A stretch of 64,000 bases of DNA from Brevibacterium sp. CCUG 69071 (GCF_021023135.1 NZ_PGFV01000007.1:1-64000); one strand, 5' to 3'; shown: positions 51,887 through 60,628, counted from the first letter of the stretch. Numbers and translations are program-made. The notes: generated by a model from the letters alone, not told the origin.

Positions 51887-52273
51887 TCAGAGAGCCAACC
51901 CGATGAGAAGGGCGGCGACAGCGAGGAGAGGCAGAGTTCCCTGTTTGATCGCCGAGGCGCGCAGCGCGCGACTCGAGAGCAGCAGGACGAGGGCGGCGGC
52001 GAGCATCGATCCGGTGCCGGTGAGCACGAGGGTGAGGCCGACCGCGGTCGAGCTCGTCGCATAGACGATGATGCCGATGAATGCCGCGAGGGCGAGGAAC
52101 AGGTTGTAGAAGCCCTGGTTGAAGGCCAGCGACTTCGTGGCCTCGGCTTCCTCTGCGGTGGTTCCGAAGGTGGCGCGCGCCCGTGGGCTGGTCCACGCGA
52201 TCGATTCCATGAAGAAGATGAATACGTGGAGGGCAGCGGCGAGGCCGGCGAGGATGAGTCCGACGACCGTCAT
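51887..52273 (-). CDS. DUF1304 membrane protein
   Basis: A 128-residue protein with four predicted helices. The segments HVFIFFMESIAW, SLAFNQGFYNLFLALAAF and the final hydrophobic stretch are those of the DUF1304 family (YqjF-like small integral membrane proteins of unknown role). It overlaps the DUF2277 gene by 4 bp, so both are co-translated. Convergent with the IclR gene. No function can be assigned. Confidence 0.87.
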   Translation of the reverse strand: MTVVGLILAGLAAALHVFIFFMESIAWTSPRARATFGTTAEEAEATKSLAFNQGFYNLFLALAAFIGIIVYATSSTAVGLTLVLTGTGSMLAAALVLLLSSRALRASAIKQGTLPLLAVAALLIGLAL

Positions 52274-52533
52274 GCGCGGGCCGCGTATCTGGCACGTCGC
52301 TTCTCGGCTTCGACCTCACGGTTCTTCGGCGGGGCGTTCGTCACCAGGGCATCGAGCAGATGCTGAGTAACATGCGCGATCTCGTCGACGGCGGTGTCGA
52401 AGGCTTCCTGGTTGGCCTGGGACGGCTTCGTCGTTCCGGCGATCTTGCGCACGTACTGCAATGCCGCGGCATTGACTTCGTCCGAGGTGGCCTGGGGTTC
52501 GAAATTATGAAGGGTTCTGATGTTCCTGCACAT
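52270..52533 (-). CDS. DUF2277 family protein
   Basis: An 87-residue cytoplasmic protein. The family hallmark MCRNIRTLHNFEP at the start, AALQYVRKIAGTTKPSQANQ in the middle and the helix with HLLDAL are all present. Its function is unknown. The family start fixes ATG 52533; there is no ribosome site, so the transcript may be leaderless. It overlaps the DUF1304 gene by 4 bp and is divergent from the alarmone synthetase. Confidence 0.87.
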   Translation of the reverse strand: MCRNIRTLHNFEPQATSDEVNAAALQYVRKIAGTTKPSQANQEAFDTAVDEIAHVTQHLLDALVTNAPPKNREVEAEKRRARYAARA

Positions 52534-52636
52534 GATCAAACGGTACCCCGCGGTCCTGACATGAGGTAGGGGGTGGCGCGGTGCGGCCGTCGATAGAATG
52601 ACCGAGCACCCCTCAGCCTCACTCTCCTGGAGAACC

Positions 52637-53380
52637 ATGACCGACGAACCGCAGCCTCAGGGCCTCCCCCTGTCGCCGAAGCAGATGGCGAGCGTCCGGT
52701 CCCTGCGGAATGACTTCTCACGTCTGCTCATGGAGCATCGCTTCGTCATCGATGAGCTGCTGACGAAGATCTCGATCCTGCGCGAAGAGTCCCTGCACAC
52801 GCACAGCTACAATCCGATCGAACACATCACCTCACGGGTGAAGTCGCCGCGGAGCCTGCTCGAGAAGGTCAATCGGCGAGGTCTGCCCCTCGACATCGAC
52901 GTCATCCGGCAGTCGATCACCGACATCGCCGGAATCCGCATCACCTGCAGCTTCATCGCCGACACCTATCACGTGCTTGAGACGCTCACCTCGCAGGACG
53001 ATGTGCGGGTCGTGGAGATCAAGGACTACATCGCCCAGCCGAAGCCGAACGGCTACAAGAGCCTGCACGCGATCCTCGAGGTGCCGATCTTCCTCAGCCA
53101 GGGTCCGACGCCGGTGATCTGCGAGGTTCAGATCCGCACCATCGCGATGGATTTCTGGGCGAGCCTCGAGCACAAGATCAACTACAAGTTCGCCGGCGAA
53201 GTTCCCGACCGGCTCCTCGAGGAGCTCACGCAGACCGCCGAGGTGGCCAGCCAGCTCGATCGTCGGATGGAGCAGCTCCATGCCGAAGTCCACGACGGTG
53301 AACCCGACGATCAGTCCGATGAGGACTTCGATGGCGAGTCCCTGCGCATCCTGTGGGAGCTGAGCGCTCGCGAGAGCTGA
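52637..53380 (+). CDS. small alarmone synthetase (RelA/SpoT-domain GTP pyrophosphokinase)
   Basis: A 247-residue single-domain (p)ppGpp synthetase of the RelQ/YjbM type. Motifs: YNPIEHITSRVKSPRSLLEKV, DIAGIRITCSF with the catalytic DIAG aspartate, the PKPNGYKSLHAIL loop and EVQIRTIAMDFWASLEHKINYK. No hydrolase, TGS or ACT domains are present. The acidic tail (about 215-235) may be a tetramer or RNA-binding region. GGAG 4 bp before the ATG. It should make (p)ppGpp in response to envelope or nutrient stress. Confidence 0.93.
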   Translation: MTDEPQPQGLPLSPKQMASVRSLRNDFSRLLMEHRFVIDELLTKISILREESLHTHSYNPIEHITSRVKSPRSLLEKVNRRGLPLDIDVIRQSITDIAGIRITCSFIADTYHVLETLTSQDDVRVVEIKDYIAQPKPNGYKSLHAILEVPIFLSQGPTPVICEVQIRTIAMDFWASLEHKINYKFAGEVPDRLLEELTQTAEVASQLDRRMEQLHAEVHDGEPDDQSDEDFDGESLRILWELSARES

Positions 53381-53383
53381 GTC

Positions 53384-53947
53384 CTAGTGTGTTGTCGGTC
53401 TGAACCGACGGAACCAGGCGCCGGTGTTCGCCTCGTCGACTTCCGTAAGTTCCCAGTCGACGCGTCTGCCGCCGGGGACGTCGAAGATCCGTGTCCCGTC
53501 CCCGAGGAAGACCGGTACGACGAAGATCTGCAGCTCGTCGATGAGGTCGACCTCGAGGGCCTGCCGGGCGATGTCGGCACTGATGATCTGGATGTCCCGG
53601 TCTCCGGCGATGGACCGGGCACGGTCGACCGCCTCGGCGATGGAGCAGTTGAGGGCGGTCACGGAGGTGTCATCGGCCAATTCCTCGGGACGGTGGGTGA
53701 GGATGAACTCGGTGCCCGACCACGCTCCCCCGTAGGCTTCGGAGGTGAGTTCGTCACGGTCGGCAGCCTGGGCCTTGGCGGCGTCGTAGCCACGCCGGCC
53801 GGAGATGATGACGTCGACCTGGGAGGCCAGGTCCTCGACGGTTCCCTCGGCCAACGATCCGAGGCCGGACATCCAGGACATGTCGTGGTTCGGGCCGGTG
53901 ATGAATCCGTCGAGTGATGCCGTGAAACCCCATGTGACTCGTGCCAT
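53384..53947 (-). CDS. dihydrofolate reductase-like (RibD C-terminal domain) protein
   Basis: A 187-residue protein of the RibD_C/DHFR-like fold. The opening VTWGFTASLDGFITGPNHDMSWM (key residues ASLDGFI), ISGRRGYDAA and VPVFLGDGTRIFD match the YwjB/YyaP group, which are NADPH-dependent reductases of unknown substrate. AAGGGGG lies 4 bp before ATG 53947. A TTGCA-rich palindromic region at 53971-53989 just upstream is a likely operator. Convergent with the alarmone synthetase. Confidence 0.88.
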   Translation of the reverse strand: MARVTWGFTASLDGFITGPNHDMSWMSGLGSLAEGTVEDLASQVDVIISGRRGYDAAKAQAADRDELTSEAYGGAWSGTEFILTHRPEELADDTSVTALNCSIAEAVDRARSIAGDRDIQIISADIARQALEVDLIDELQIFVVPVFLGDGTRIFDVPGGRRVDWELTEVDEANTGAWFRRFRPTTH

Positions 53948-53970
53948 CGCGCCCCCTTGAGCCTCAGTGG

Positions 53971-53989
53971 TTGCAGATTGCAACTGCAA
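53971..53989. promoter_or_regulatory. TTGCA-repeat operator upstream of the DHFR-like gene
   Basis: TTGCAGATTGCAACTGCAA contains TTGCAG and CTGCAA as inverted 6-bp arms plus a central TTGCAA, so three overlapping half-sites lie 23 bp upstream of ATG 53947. The arrangement suggests a dimeric repressor; no cognate regulator is adjacent. Confidence 0.5.
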
Positions 53990-54081
53990 TGATTTAAGCA
54001 TCACGCATCACGATGCGCAAGGCCCCAGCCGCACCGGGCTGTGAGCGAGGGAACCGATTCGGCCGGAATGGACCGCGCGAT

Positions 54082-54093
54082 GACAACGTTGTC
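54082..54093. promoter_or_regulatory. palindrome GACAACGTTGTC upstream of the SDR gene
   Basis: A perfect 12-bp palindrome centred on CG, 55 bp before the SDR start. The AACGTT core is typical of LacI-family operators, but no LacI gene is in the window. It may mark the SDR promoter. Confidence 0.4.
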
Positions 54094-54148
54094 CCTGATG
54101 AGGGCCGGAGAGTCCGACCCGAACTCGGACAGGAAGCAGGTCATCTCA

Positions 54149-54907
54149 ATGTCAGATTTCACCGGCAAGGTCGCACTCGTCACCGGCGGCGGCTCGGGAC
54201 TCGGCGAGGCCATCAGCAAGGATCTCGCAGCCAAGGGCGCGAAGGTCGTCGTCACGGACATCAACCTCGACGCCGCCGAGCGGGTCGTCGGCGAGATCAC
54301 CGGAAACGGCGGAACCGCCTCGGCGATCAAGCAGGACACGAGTAGCAAGGACGACTCGGAGAAGGTCGTGCAGTTCGCGGTCGACACCTACGGCGCACTC
54401 AACTACGCGATCAACAATGCCGGCATCGGGGGCAAGCAGCTGCCGGTCGGCGAGACCGACCTCGATTCGTGGGACAAGGTCATCGACGTCAATCTCAACG
54501 GCGTCCTCTACGGCATGCGCTATCAGATCCCGGCCATGCTGGAGGCTGGCGCGTCGGAGTCGGCGATCGTCAATATGGCCTCCGTCCACGGTTCGGTCGC
54601 CGCGATCAACAACGGCGCCTACACCGCAGCCAAGCACGGCGTCGTCGGCATCACGAAGAACGCCGCCGCCGAATACGGCGCTCAGGGACTGCGCATCAAC
54701 GCCGTCGGCCCCGGCTACATCACCACCCCACTGCTTGAATCGAGCCTCGACGCCGACACCCTTGAGGGCCTCAAGGCCAAGCACCCGCTGGGTCGCCTCG
54801 GCACCGCCGAGGAGGTCGCCAAGGTCGTGAGCTTCCTGCTCTCGGGTGACGCATCCTTCGTCACCGGCGCCTACTACCTCATCGACGGCGGCTACACCGC
54901 GGTGTGA
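54149..54907 (+). CDS. short-chain dehydrogenase/reductase (SDR)
   Basis: A 252-residue classical SDR. The coenzyme motif TGGGSGLG (12-19), D37 after the second strand (VVTDIN, which favours NAD over NADP), NNAG (89-92), and the catalytic S145, Y158, K162 are all present, with the C-terminal GAYYLIDGGYTAV typical of this class. The start 54149 has AGGT 7 bp upstream; an in-frame upstream extension to 54041 is less likely. Substrate is unknown. Convergent with the VOC gene, 2 bp between stops. Confidence 0.9.
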   Translation: MSDFTGKVALVTGGGSGLGEAISKDLAAKGAKVVVTDINLDAAERVVGEITGNGGTASAIKQDTSSKDDSEKVVQFAVDTYGALNYAINNAGIGGKQLPVGETDLDSWDKVIDVNLNGVLYGMRYQIPAMLEAGASESAIVNMASVHGSVAAINNGAYTAAKHGVVGITKNAAAEYGAQGLRINAVGPGYITTPLLESSLDADTLEGLKAKHPLGRLGTAEEVAKVVSFLLSGDASFVTGAYYLIDGGYTAV

Positions 54908-54909
54908 CG

Positions 54910-55272
54910 TCAGTCCACCGGCTCCCGATGTGCAGCGATATTGATGACGTTGCCATCGGGGTCACGGACGAAGAATCGTCGGACGCCCCACGGTTCCGTG
55001 GTGAGCGGATGGACGATGTCGAGCCCGCGCCCGACCGCCTCGGCGAAGGCGGCATCGACATCGTCGACCTTGATCGAGACGACAGGGCTCTCCGGGGCCG
55101 CCGCATCCTCAGTGACGAGTTGGACGTGGGCACCGGTCTCCGGTGAGGTGAAGCGGGCGACCCAACCGAGGTTGAACTCTTCGGTTCCGAGTCCGAGGAA
55201 GCCTTCGTAGAAGTCCCTGGCTCCCTCGAGGTCGGAAACATGGATGTCGGCAATGACCTCATGGACCTTCAC
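54910..55272 (-). CDS. VOC (glyoxalase/bleomycin resistance) family protein
   Basis: A 120-residue single VOC module: IADIHVSDLEGARDFYEGFLGL, VVSIKVDDVDAAFAEAVGRG and FFVRDPDGNVINIAAHREP. Members include glyoxalases, antibiotic-binding proteins and isomerases, and the substrate is unknown. GTG 55272 has AGAGGAAG 4 bp upstream and lies 11 bp after the macro-domain stop, so the two genes form a unit. Confidence 0.87.
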   Translation of the reverse strand: MKVHEVIADIHVSDLEGARDFYEGFLGLGTEEFNLGWVARFTSPETGAHVQLVTEDAAAPESPVVSIKVDDVDAAFAEAVGRGLDIVHPLTTEPWGVRRFFVRDPDGNVINIAAHREPVD

Positions 55273-55283
55273 TATTCTTCCTC

Positions 55284-55817
55284 TCACCACTGATCGTGGT
55301 CGAAAACCTGGCAGAACACACTCGTCATCGAGTCGCTGAAGAGGACGAAGACCACCTCGGCGATGGTCTCCCAGCGCCCACGCTCCCGGCCGTCGACGAT
55401 GACCGCATGGGCCGCCTCGGCGACATCCCTCGCCGACCACCCATAGACTCCCCCGCCGATGGCAGGGAAGGCCACCGAGGTGGCGCCGAGCTCCTCGGCC
55501 AAGTTGAGGCTCGACTCGAAGCAGGATTCGAGCACCTCGGGATCCGCCTCACCCTGGTAACGGTTCGGTCCGACGGTATGGATGACCCACCTCGCCTCAA
55601 GGTCACCGGCCGAAGTTGCCGCCGCCTGACCTGCGGGAAGACCGCGCGGATGGCTCGTGCGCCGGACCTCGCGGCACGCCTCGAGCAGTGTGGGCCCTGC
55701 CGCGCGGTGGATCGCCCCGTCGACGCCGCCTCCGCCGAGCAGACTCGAATTCGCGGCATTGACGATCGCGTCCACGACCGCCTCGGTGATGTCTCCCTCG
55801 AGTACCGTGATCTTCAT
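55284..55817 (-). CDS. macro-domain protein (O-acetyl-ADP-ribose deacetylase-like)
   Basis: A 177-residue protein of the YmdB-type macrodomain class, hydrolysing O-acetyl-ADP-ribose or ADP-ribosylated targets. ADP-ribose binding motifs are EGDITEAVVDAIVNAANSSLLGGGGVDGAIH (GDIT, NAAN, GGGGVDGAIH) and FPAIGGGVYGW. An IS5-family element ends 12 bp upstream of the start codon, so the original promoter and ribosome site have been separated from the gene; expression may depend on the element. Followed by the VOC gene. Confidence 0.92.
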   Translation of the reverse strand: MKITVLEGDITEAVVDAIVNAANSSLLGGGGVDGAIHRAAGPTLLEACREVRRTSHPRGLPAGQAAATSAGDLEARWVIHTVGPNRYQGEADPEVLESCFESSLNLAEELGATSVAFPAIGGGVYGWSARDVAEAAHAVIVDGRERGRWETIAEVVFVLFSDSMTSVFCQVFDHDQW

Positions 55818-55829
55818 GGTGCGAGTCTA

Positions 55830-56802
55830 GGGCATGTCTCCTTTATTGACGTAGCCACGTCAGGATCGCGCTGATCACGACAGCCGCTCGATAGGTGATC
55901 GCGAGTTTGTCATACCTCGTGGCCAATCCTCGCCATTGCTTGACGTAGGCAAACGAACGCTCCACGACGTTGCGGTTGCGATACGTAGTGGCGTCGAATG
56001 CGGGCCGACGCCCACCTTTGCTGCCGCGCTTCTTTCGAGTCGCGATCTGGTTCTTCTTTTCCGGAACGACCGCCCGAATGCCACGCGAACGCAGGTATTC
56101 ACGATTGGTCTTGGACCCGTAAGCGCGATCGGCCAAGACGGTATCCGGACACGTGCGGGGGCGACCACTGCCAGCCCGCGGCACTCGAATATCGGCCAGC
56201 ACCTGCGGCAGGATCACCCCGTCGTGGCGCTGTCCACCGGTGACTACCACCGCCAGGGGACGACCGCGTCCGTCGACGGCGTGGTGGATCTTCGTCGTCA
56301 GCCCACCACGTGAGCGACCGATCCCGTGCCCGGCCGGCTCAACCTGCGAATCGGGCAGATTCTTGTAATTCGACGTAGCCCCCTGTGTGCTGATCAGGGC
56401 GCGTCGTGTTCGTCGCGTGCTGGTGGGCACGGCTGATGGTGCCATCGACGGAGACGTTCCAATCGATATCACCGGCAGCATCAGCATTCGAAAGCACCTG
56501 GGCCAGGACGCGGTCCCAGGTGCCGTCAGCGGCGTAGCGGCGATGGCGTTTCCATACCGTTTGCCAGGGCCCGAACTGCTCACGAGGCAGGTCACGCCAG
56601 GCAATGCCGGCACGGTAGCGGTAGACGATTCCCTCGACGATTCGACGGTTGTTCTCAAACGGCCGGGCTCTCTTGCCCGTATTCGAGGGCAACAGGGGCT
56701 CGATCCGTGCCCATTCCTCATCGGTGAATACTTGATAGCGGTCTTGCGTAGTCACCCAACCAGCGTGTCAGCTCCACGACCTCGAATAAAGGAGACATGC
56801 CC
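55830..56802 (-). mobile_element. IS5-family (IS427-like) insertion sequence
   Basis: A 973-bp element bounded by perfect 18-bp terminal inverted repeats (GGGCATGTCTCCTTTATT at 55830-55847, complement at 56785-56802), flanked on both sides by TA, the 2-bp target duplication of the IS427 group. It contains one two-frame transposase gene on the minus strand. Perfect repeats and an intact transposase suggest a recent insertion. Confidence 0.92.
55843..56755 (-). CDS. IS5-family transposase (two overlapping frames, programmed frameshift)
   Basis: Frame A (56755-56339) encodes the N-terminal DDE part: FTDEEWARIEPLLP, GIAWRDLPREQFGPWQTVW and VDGTISRAHQHA with the first catalytic D. Frame B (from about 56430 to 55843) encodes EPAGHGIGRSRGGLTTKIHH, the second aspartate in VLADRAYGS, and the glutamate in NVVERSFAYVKQWRGLATRYDK. 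Frame B is shifted +1 relative to A and has no own start, so one transposase of about 300 residues requires ribosomal slippage in the overlap. Such a two-frame layout is normal for this IS group. Confidence 0.88.
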
Positions 56803-56895
56803 TAGTCAGCGGAAGTCGGCTCTAACAGGGGTGGTGCGTTCGACCTCAGTAAGTCCGACCGGACGTACTCCGGGATTGAGAAGGGAAGGGGAAAC

Positions 56896-57675
56896 ATGTG
56901 CCGACTGCTCGGCTACACCTCCCCCACATCGCCGAGCGCGGCGGACCTCATCGGTGCCGATGAGTGCCGGCAGTGGCAGAATCTGGGGCGGCTCCATGCG
57001 GATGGATGGGGCACGGCGTGGATCGATGACGACCCCACCGGCACCGAGGTGGTCCAGCGGTTCCGCACGCCCCATGAAGGTGCCGATAATCCGCGGTTGA
57101 CCGAGGCTCTCGACGCCGATGCCAGCACCGGGCGGACCGCTCACCTGCGGATTGTGACGACAGGGATGGCCGATCTCGAAGAGAACACTCACCCGTTTCT
57201 CGCCTCGGACATCGCGCTGGCCCACAACGGCTCGGTCCACCCCGTCGAGCGGCTGCGTGAGTATGTGACGACCGCCGAGGTCGAGCGTATCGGCGGGACG
57301 ACGGACAGCGCGATCATCTTCGCGCTGATTCTGCGCAGGATGGACGAGGGCGAGAATCTCTTCGATGCGACTGTGGCGACGGTGCGGATGCTGCGCACCG
57401 ACTTCGACCACCCGGGGATCAACCTGCTCGTCCTCTCGCCCGAGGAGATGATCGTCGTCCACGCGACGGCGGGCACGCCGATTCCCTATCTCGACGGAGA
57501 CCTGCCGCCCGACCATCATGATCACTACTACCGGATGAGCTGGCAGCGCTTCGACGACGGCGCGACGATCGTCTCGTCCTCGGGCCTCGAGCACAGAGGG
57601 TGGAGTCTCATCGAGCAGAACACCGCGATGCGGCTGACCGTGGCCGATGGGGCGGAGAATGTGGTGCGGGTGTGA
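56896..57675 (+). CDS. class II glutamine amidotransferase (YafJ/EgtC-like)
   Basis: A 259-residue Ntn-type amidotransferase. The nucleophile is C2 (MCRLLGY), followed by HADGWGTAW, the HLR motif (AHLRIVT), ENTHPF and LAHNGSV, which form the glutamine pocket. The group includes YafJ and EgtC (ergothioneine step), but no egt genes are nearby, so the substrate is uncertain. GGGAAGGGGAA lies immediately upstream. It starts 92 bp after the IS5 end and is convergent with the thiosulfate uptake genes. Confidence 0.9.
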   Translation: MCRLLGYTSPTSPSAADLIGADECRQWQNLGRLHADGWGTAWIDDDPTGTEVVQRFRTPHEGADNPRLTEALDADASTGRTAHLRIVTTGMADLEENTHPFLASDIALAHNGSVHPVERLREYVTTAEVERIGGTTDSAIIFALILRRMDEGENLFDATVATVRMLRTDFDHPGINLLVLSPEEMIVVHATAGTPIPYLDGDLPPDHHDHYYRMSWQRFDDGATIVSSSGLEHRGWSLIEQNTAMRLTVADGAENVVRV

Positions 57676-57678
57676 GAC

Positions 57679-57903
57679 TCAGGCCTTCTGGACGGTGATC
57701 GTCCAGCTCGCGTCGGTGACCCGGTCGAAGTGCGTGACGGGATAGCCGTTCTCGGCCGCCCACTGCGGGATCGCCTCGGTGGCCTGGGTGCAGTCGAAGT
57801 TGATGACGAGTTCATTGCCGATCTCGAGGCCGCTGATCGCGTCCTTCGCCTCAACGAGGGGGAACGGGCAGACGAGTCCGTCGGTTTCGAGTACCTGCTT
57901 CAC
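57679..57903 (-). CDS. tsuB: TusA-family sulfur carrier (TsuB-like)
   Basis: A 74-residue TusA-type protein with the conserved C12 in LVCPFPLVEAKDAI and the beta-alpha fold of the family. Next to YeeE/YedE transporters such proteins act as TsuB, accepting thiosulfate or sulfane sulfur on the inner side. The GTG at 57903 overlaps the transporter stop by 4 bp and has AGGT 4 bp upstream. It is intact although the transporter gene upstream is frameshifted. Confidence 0.87.
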   Translation of the reverse strand: MKQVLETDGLVCPFPLVEAKDAISGLEIGNELVINFDCTQATEAIPQWAAENGYPVTHFDRVTDASWTITVQKA

Positions 57904-58957
57904 GCTGACCTGCTTTCTGTCGTCGGCACCGCGGCCGCCGACTGCTTGGGTTTGATGGTGGCCTTCGCGGCAACACCGGCGCCGACGATCATGAACAGCG
58001 TCGCCACCCAGCCCTGATACTCGAACTGAGCGGTCGAGACCATGGCGTTGCCGACGGTGCAGCCGCCGGCGATGGCCGCGCCCACTCTCATGCCGATGCC
58101 GCCGAGGATCGACTTGATGATGGTGGCCTGATCGCGCACACGGATTCGGAACTCGCCGGAGGCCTTTGCCGCGATGAAGGAGCCGACGAGGATGCCGATG
58201 ACGAGCATGACGCCCCAGTCGATGAGCTCGGTGTCCCCGGTGGCGAGGTACCCGGTGAGATTCGCCGAGGGTGTCGTGATTCCCAGCCCGGAGTTGCGTC
58301 CCGTGGCCGCCGAGAGAGGCCAGGCGATCGTGGCGATGATGCCGATGACGACCGCAGTGGCGAAGGGGTTCCACCACCTCTCGGTGAGCAGGTGGGCCAC
58401 AGTCCCTTCTTCCGCGGCGGCAGGGTCGCCAGCGGAGCCTTGAGCTTACGCTGGTGGTGGACGGTCACCCAGATCGCCACGGCCGAGATGATGACGACGA
58501 AGACCCACGGACTCAGCCCCGTGCTCGCCTGCACGCTTCCGCTCTCGAGGGTGATTCCGCGAATCCCCTCGGTGAATCCGGCGGCAGGGCCGAGCTTCAT
58601 CACTGCCGAGAACAGGGCGTAGAAGATGAGGGCGAACCAGCTGCCGACTAGCCCCTCACCGGCACGGTAGTAGGTGCCGGTCGCGCATCCGCCGGCGAGC
58701 ACCATCGCGAATCCGAAGATCAGGCCGCCGACGATCGAGGCGAGCCATGGGAAGGGCGAGGCCTCAAGAGTGATGACGCCGAAGCTGTTGAACAGGAACA
58801 GACCGATCGAATGCACAGCGATGAGCACGATGAGCGCGGAGAACCAGCGCGTGTTCCCGGTCAGCGTGAGATCGCGGAAGGCTCCCGTGACACAGAAACG
58901 CCCTCTCTGGAACACGAATCCGAGGACCAGTCCGACGAGAAGTCCGGTGAAAATCAT
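57900..58957 (-). pseudogene. tsuA: YeeE/YedE (TsuA-type) thiosulfate transporter, frameshifted
   Basis: From ATG 58957 the frame encodes a typical TsuA: GLLVGLVLGFVFQRGRF with C22, then FAMVLAGGC with C91, two of the cysteines that relay thiosulfate in the Spirochaeta thermophila protein. At about residue 186 (58400) the frame runs into basic, serine-rich nonsense, while the other frame continues the family (HLLTERWWNPFATAVV, IAGGCTVGNAMVS with the third cysteine) to the stop at 57900. CTGTGGCC read as CTGGCC restores GLAHLLTERWWNPF, so a TG duplication is the simplest cause. Probably inactive unless it is a sequencing error. Confidence 0.82.
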
Positions 58958-59084
58958 GAATCTGCTCTCTGTAGTTGAGGGGTACCGAGCGATGGCAACA
59001 GCCATCCATATTGCTCAACAATTTCATGACCGTCAAGGAGGCATCGACCACTCCACATAGCCTCATGTGACTCAGATCTCACGA

Positions 59085-59140
59085 AAAGTATCTTGACGTC
59101 AAGATACTTTAATCGGCATAATTAGGGATACCTAACCTAA
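59085..59140 (+). promoter_or_regulatory. promoter with 26-bp perfect palindrome and DtxR/IdeR-like box
   Basis: AAAGTATCTTGAC at 59085-59097 is followed directly by its exact complement to 59110. The promoter is TTGACG (59093-59098), 18-bp spacer, CATAAT (59117-59122). The sequence TTAGGGATACCTAACCTAA at 59122-59140 matches the DtxR/IdeR iron-box consensus in 14 of 19 places and covers the start of transcription. The palindrome over the -35 has the TCTTGA half-site common in MarR-family operators. Confidence 0.7.
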
Positions 59141-59154
59141 CTAGGAGAGGCACG

Positions 59155-60558
59155 ATGAAAGACATTCAGACATCTGACACCCAGACACTCACCGACGTTC
59201 AGGCACTTGCCGAATTCGTCGACAAGGCCTCGCTGGACATGCTCAGCGAACAGGCACTCGAACAGCTGAAGATCCGCGTTCTCGACACGATCGGCGTCGC
59301 CATCGGCGCCCTCGATGCCGAACCGCTCAAGGAGATCAGGGCACTCATCGAAGATCTCGATGCCGGCCAGGGAGCCACGCTGATCGGCGGCGGACACGCC
59401 AGCCCGGACCACGCTGCCTTCTACAACTCGGCCCTGAGCAGGTATCTCGACTTCATGGATGCCTACCTCGCCAAGGGCGAGACCAACCACCCCTCGGACA
59501 ATATGGGCGCAGTCCTCGCCGCGGCCGAGCACGCAGACGCGTCGGGGAAGGACTTCCTCACGGCCTTCGCCGTCGCCTACCAGATCCACGCCCGCCTCTC
59601 GGACGTTGCCCCGGTTCGTGACCTGGGCTTCGACCACACGACGCAGGGTGCGTTCGCTGCGGGCGCCGCCTCGGCGAAGGCACTGGGACTCAACGCCGAG
59701 CAGATCGCTCATGCGGCCGCCATGGCCGGGACCGCGAACGTCGCCCTGCGGGTGACGCGCACCGGGAGCTTGAGCCATTGGAAGGGCCTGGCCTACCCGC
59801 ACGTGTCGAAGGAGGGAGTCTTCGACGCCCTGCTCGCCGCGCACGGCATCACCGGCCCCGCCCAGGTCTTCGAGGGCAACAAGGGCTTCAAGGCCCTGGC
59901 CGGGGACTTCGATCTCGATTGGTCAGCCGAGGATCTGGAGAAGGTCACCGGCACGATCATCAAGAAGCACAACGCCGAGATCCACTCCCAGTCCGCACTC
60001 GATGCCGCCCAAGACATCCGCAGTCAGGAGGGATTCCGCGCCGACGCCATCGCCAGTGTGGAACTGACGACCTTCGACGTCGCCTACTCGATCATCGGCG
60101 GCGGCGAAGAGGGTGACAAGCGCTCCATCCGGACCAAGGAGGAAGCCGACCACTCACTGCCGTGGATGGTCGCCGTCGTCCTCCTCGACGGGGAGCTCAA
60201 CCCGGCGCAGTACGAGCCCGAGCGCATCATCGACGATGATGTGCAGGACCTCATGCGCAAGGTCACGATCACTCCCTCCAAGGAGTTCAGCGACCGGTTC
60301 CCCGAGCACATGTGCGCCGACCTCGTCGTCACTCTCGGCGACGGCAAGCAGTTCCGGGCGAGCACCGACGACTACGAGGGCTTCACCACCCACCCGCTCG
60401 ACTGGGCGGGCGCAAGGAAGAAGTTCGACGCGCTGACCTCCCCATTCGCCGAGGCGGGGCTGCGTGACGAGATCGCCGACCTCGTCCACGACCTCGAGAA
60501 TCACCGAATCAAAGAGCTCACCGCCGTCCTCGCGCAAGTTCCCCTCGCGCGCAGCTGA
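59155..60558 (+). CDS. MmgE/PrpD family protein
   Basis: A 467-residue member of the MmgE/PrpD fold (2-methylcitrate dehydratase, aconitate decarboxylase and relatives). It has the helical N-terminal part LKIRVLDTIGVAIGAL, the family segment SRYLDFMDAYLAKGETNHPSDNMGAVLAAAE, RVTRTGSLSHWKGLAYPHVSKEG in part (key residues HWKG) and the mixed C-terminal domain with KHNAEIHSQSALDA. AGGAGAGG stands before the ATG. It forms an operon with a ComA-like synthase 70 bp downstream. There is no prpB or prpC nearby, so a methylcitrate role is unlikely. The real substrate is unknown. Confidence 0.88.
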   Translation: MKDIQTSDTQTLTDVQALAEFVDKASLDMLSEQALEQLKIRVLDTIGVAIGALDAEPLKEIRALIEDLDAGQGATLIGGGHASPDHAAFYNSALSRYLDFMDAYLAKGETNHPSDNMGAVLAAAEHADASGKDFLTAFAVAYQIHARLSDVAPVRDLGFDHTTQGAFAAGAASAKALGLNAEQIAHAAAMAGTANVALRVTRTGSLSHWKGLAYPHVSKEGVFDALLAAHGITGPAQVFEGNKGFKALAGDFDLDWSAEDLEKVTGTIIKKHNAEIHSQSALDAAQDIRSQEGFRADAIASVELTTFDVAYSIIGGGEEGDKRSIRTKEEADHSLPWMVAVVLLDGELNPAQYEPERIIDDDVQDLMRKVTITPSKEFSDRFPEHMCADLVVTLGDGKQFRASTDDYEGFTTHPLDWAGARKKFDALTSPFAEAGLRDEIADLVHDLENHRIKELTAVLAQVPLARS

Positions 60559-60628
60559 CCAAGCCTCCCCTGCCGGAGACCCCGGCACCCCGCCGACACA
60601 GTGTCGGCACCTGAAGAAAGGAAACACA

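Noticed and set aside
58088..58400. C-terminal Ser/Arg-rich domain of the YeeE protein
   Set aside because: It is the wrong-frame translation after the frameshift; the correct family sequence lies in the other frame.
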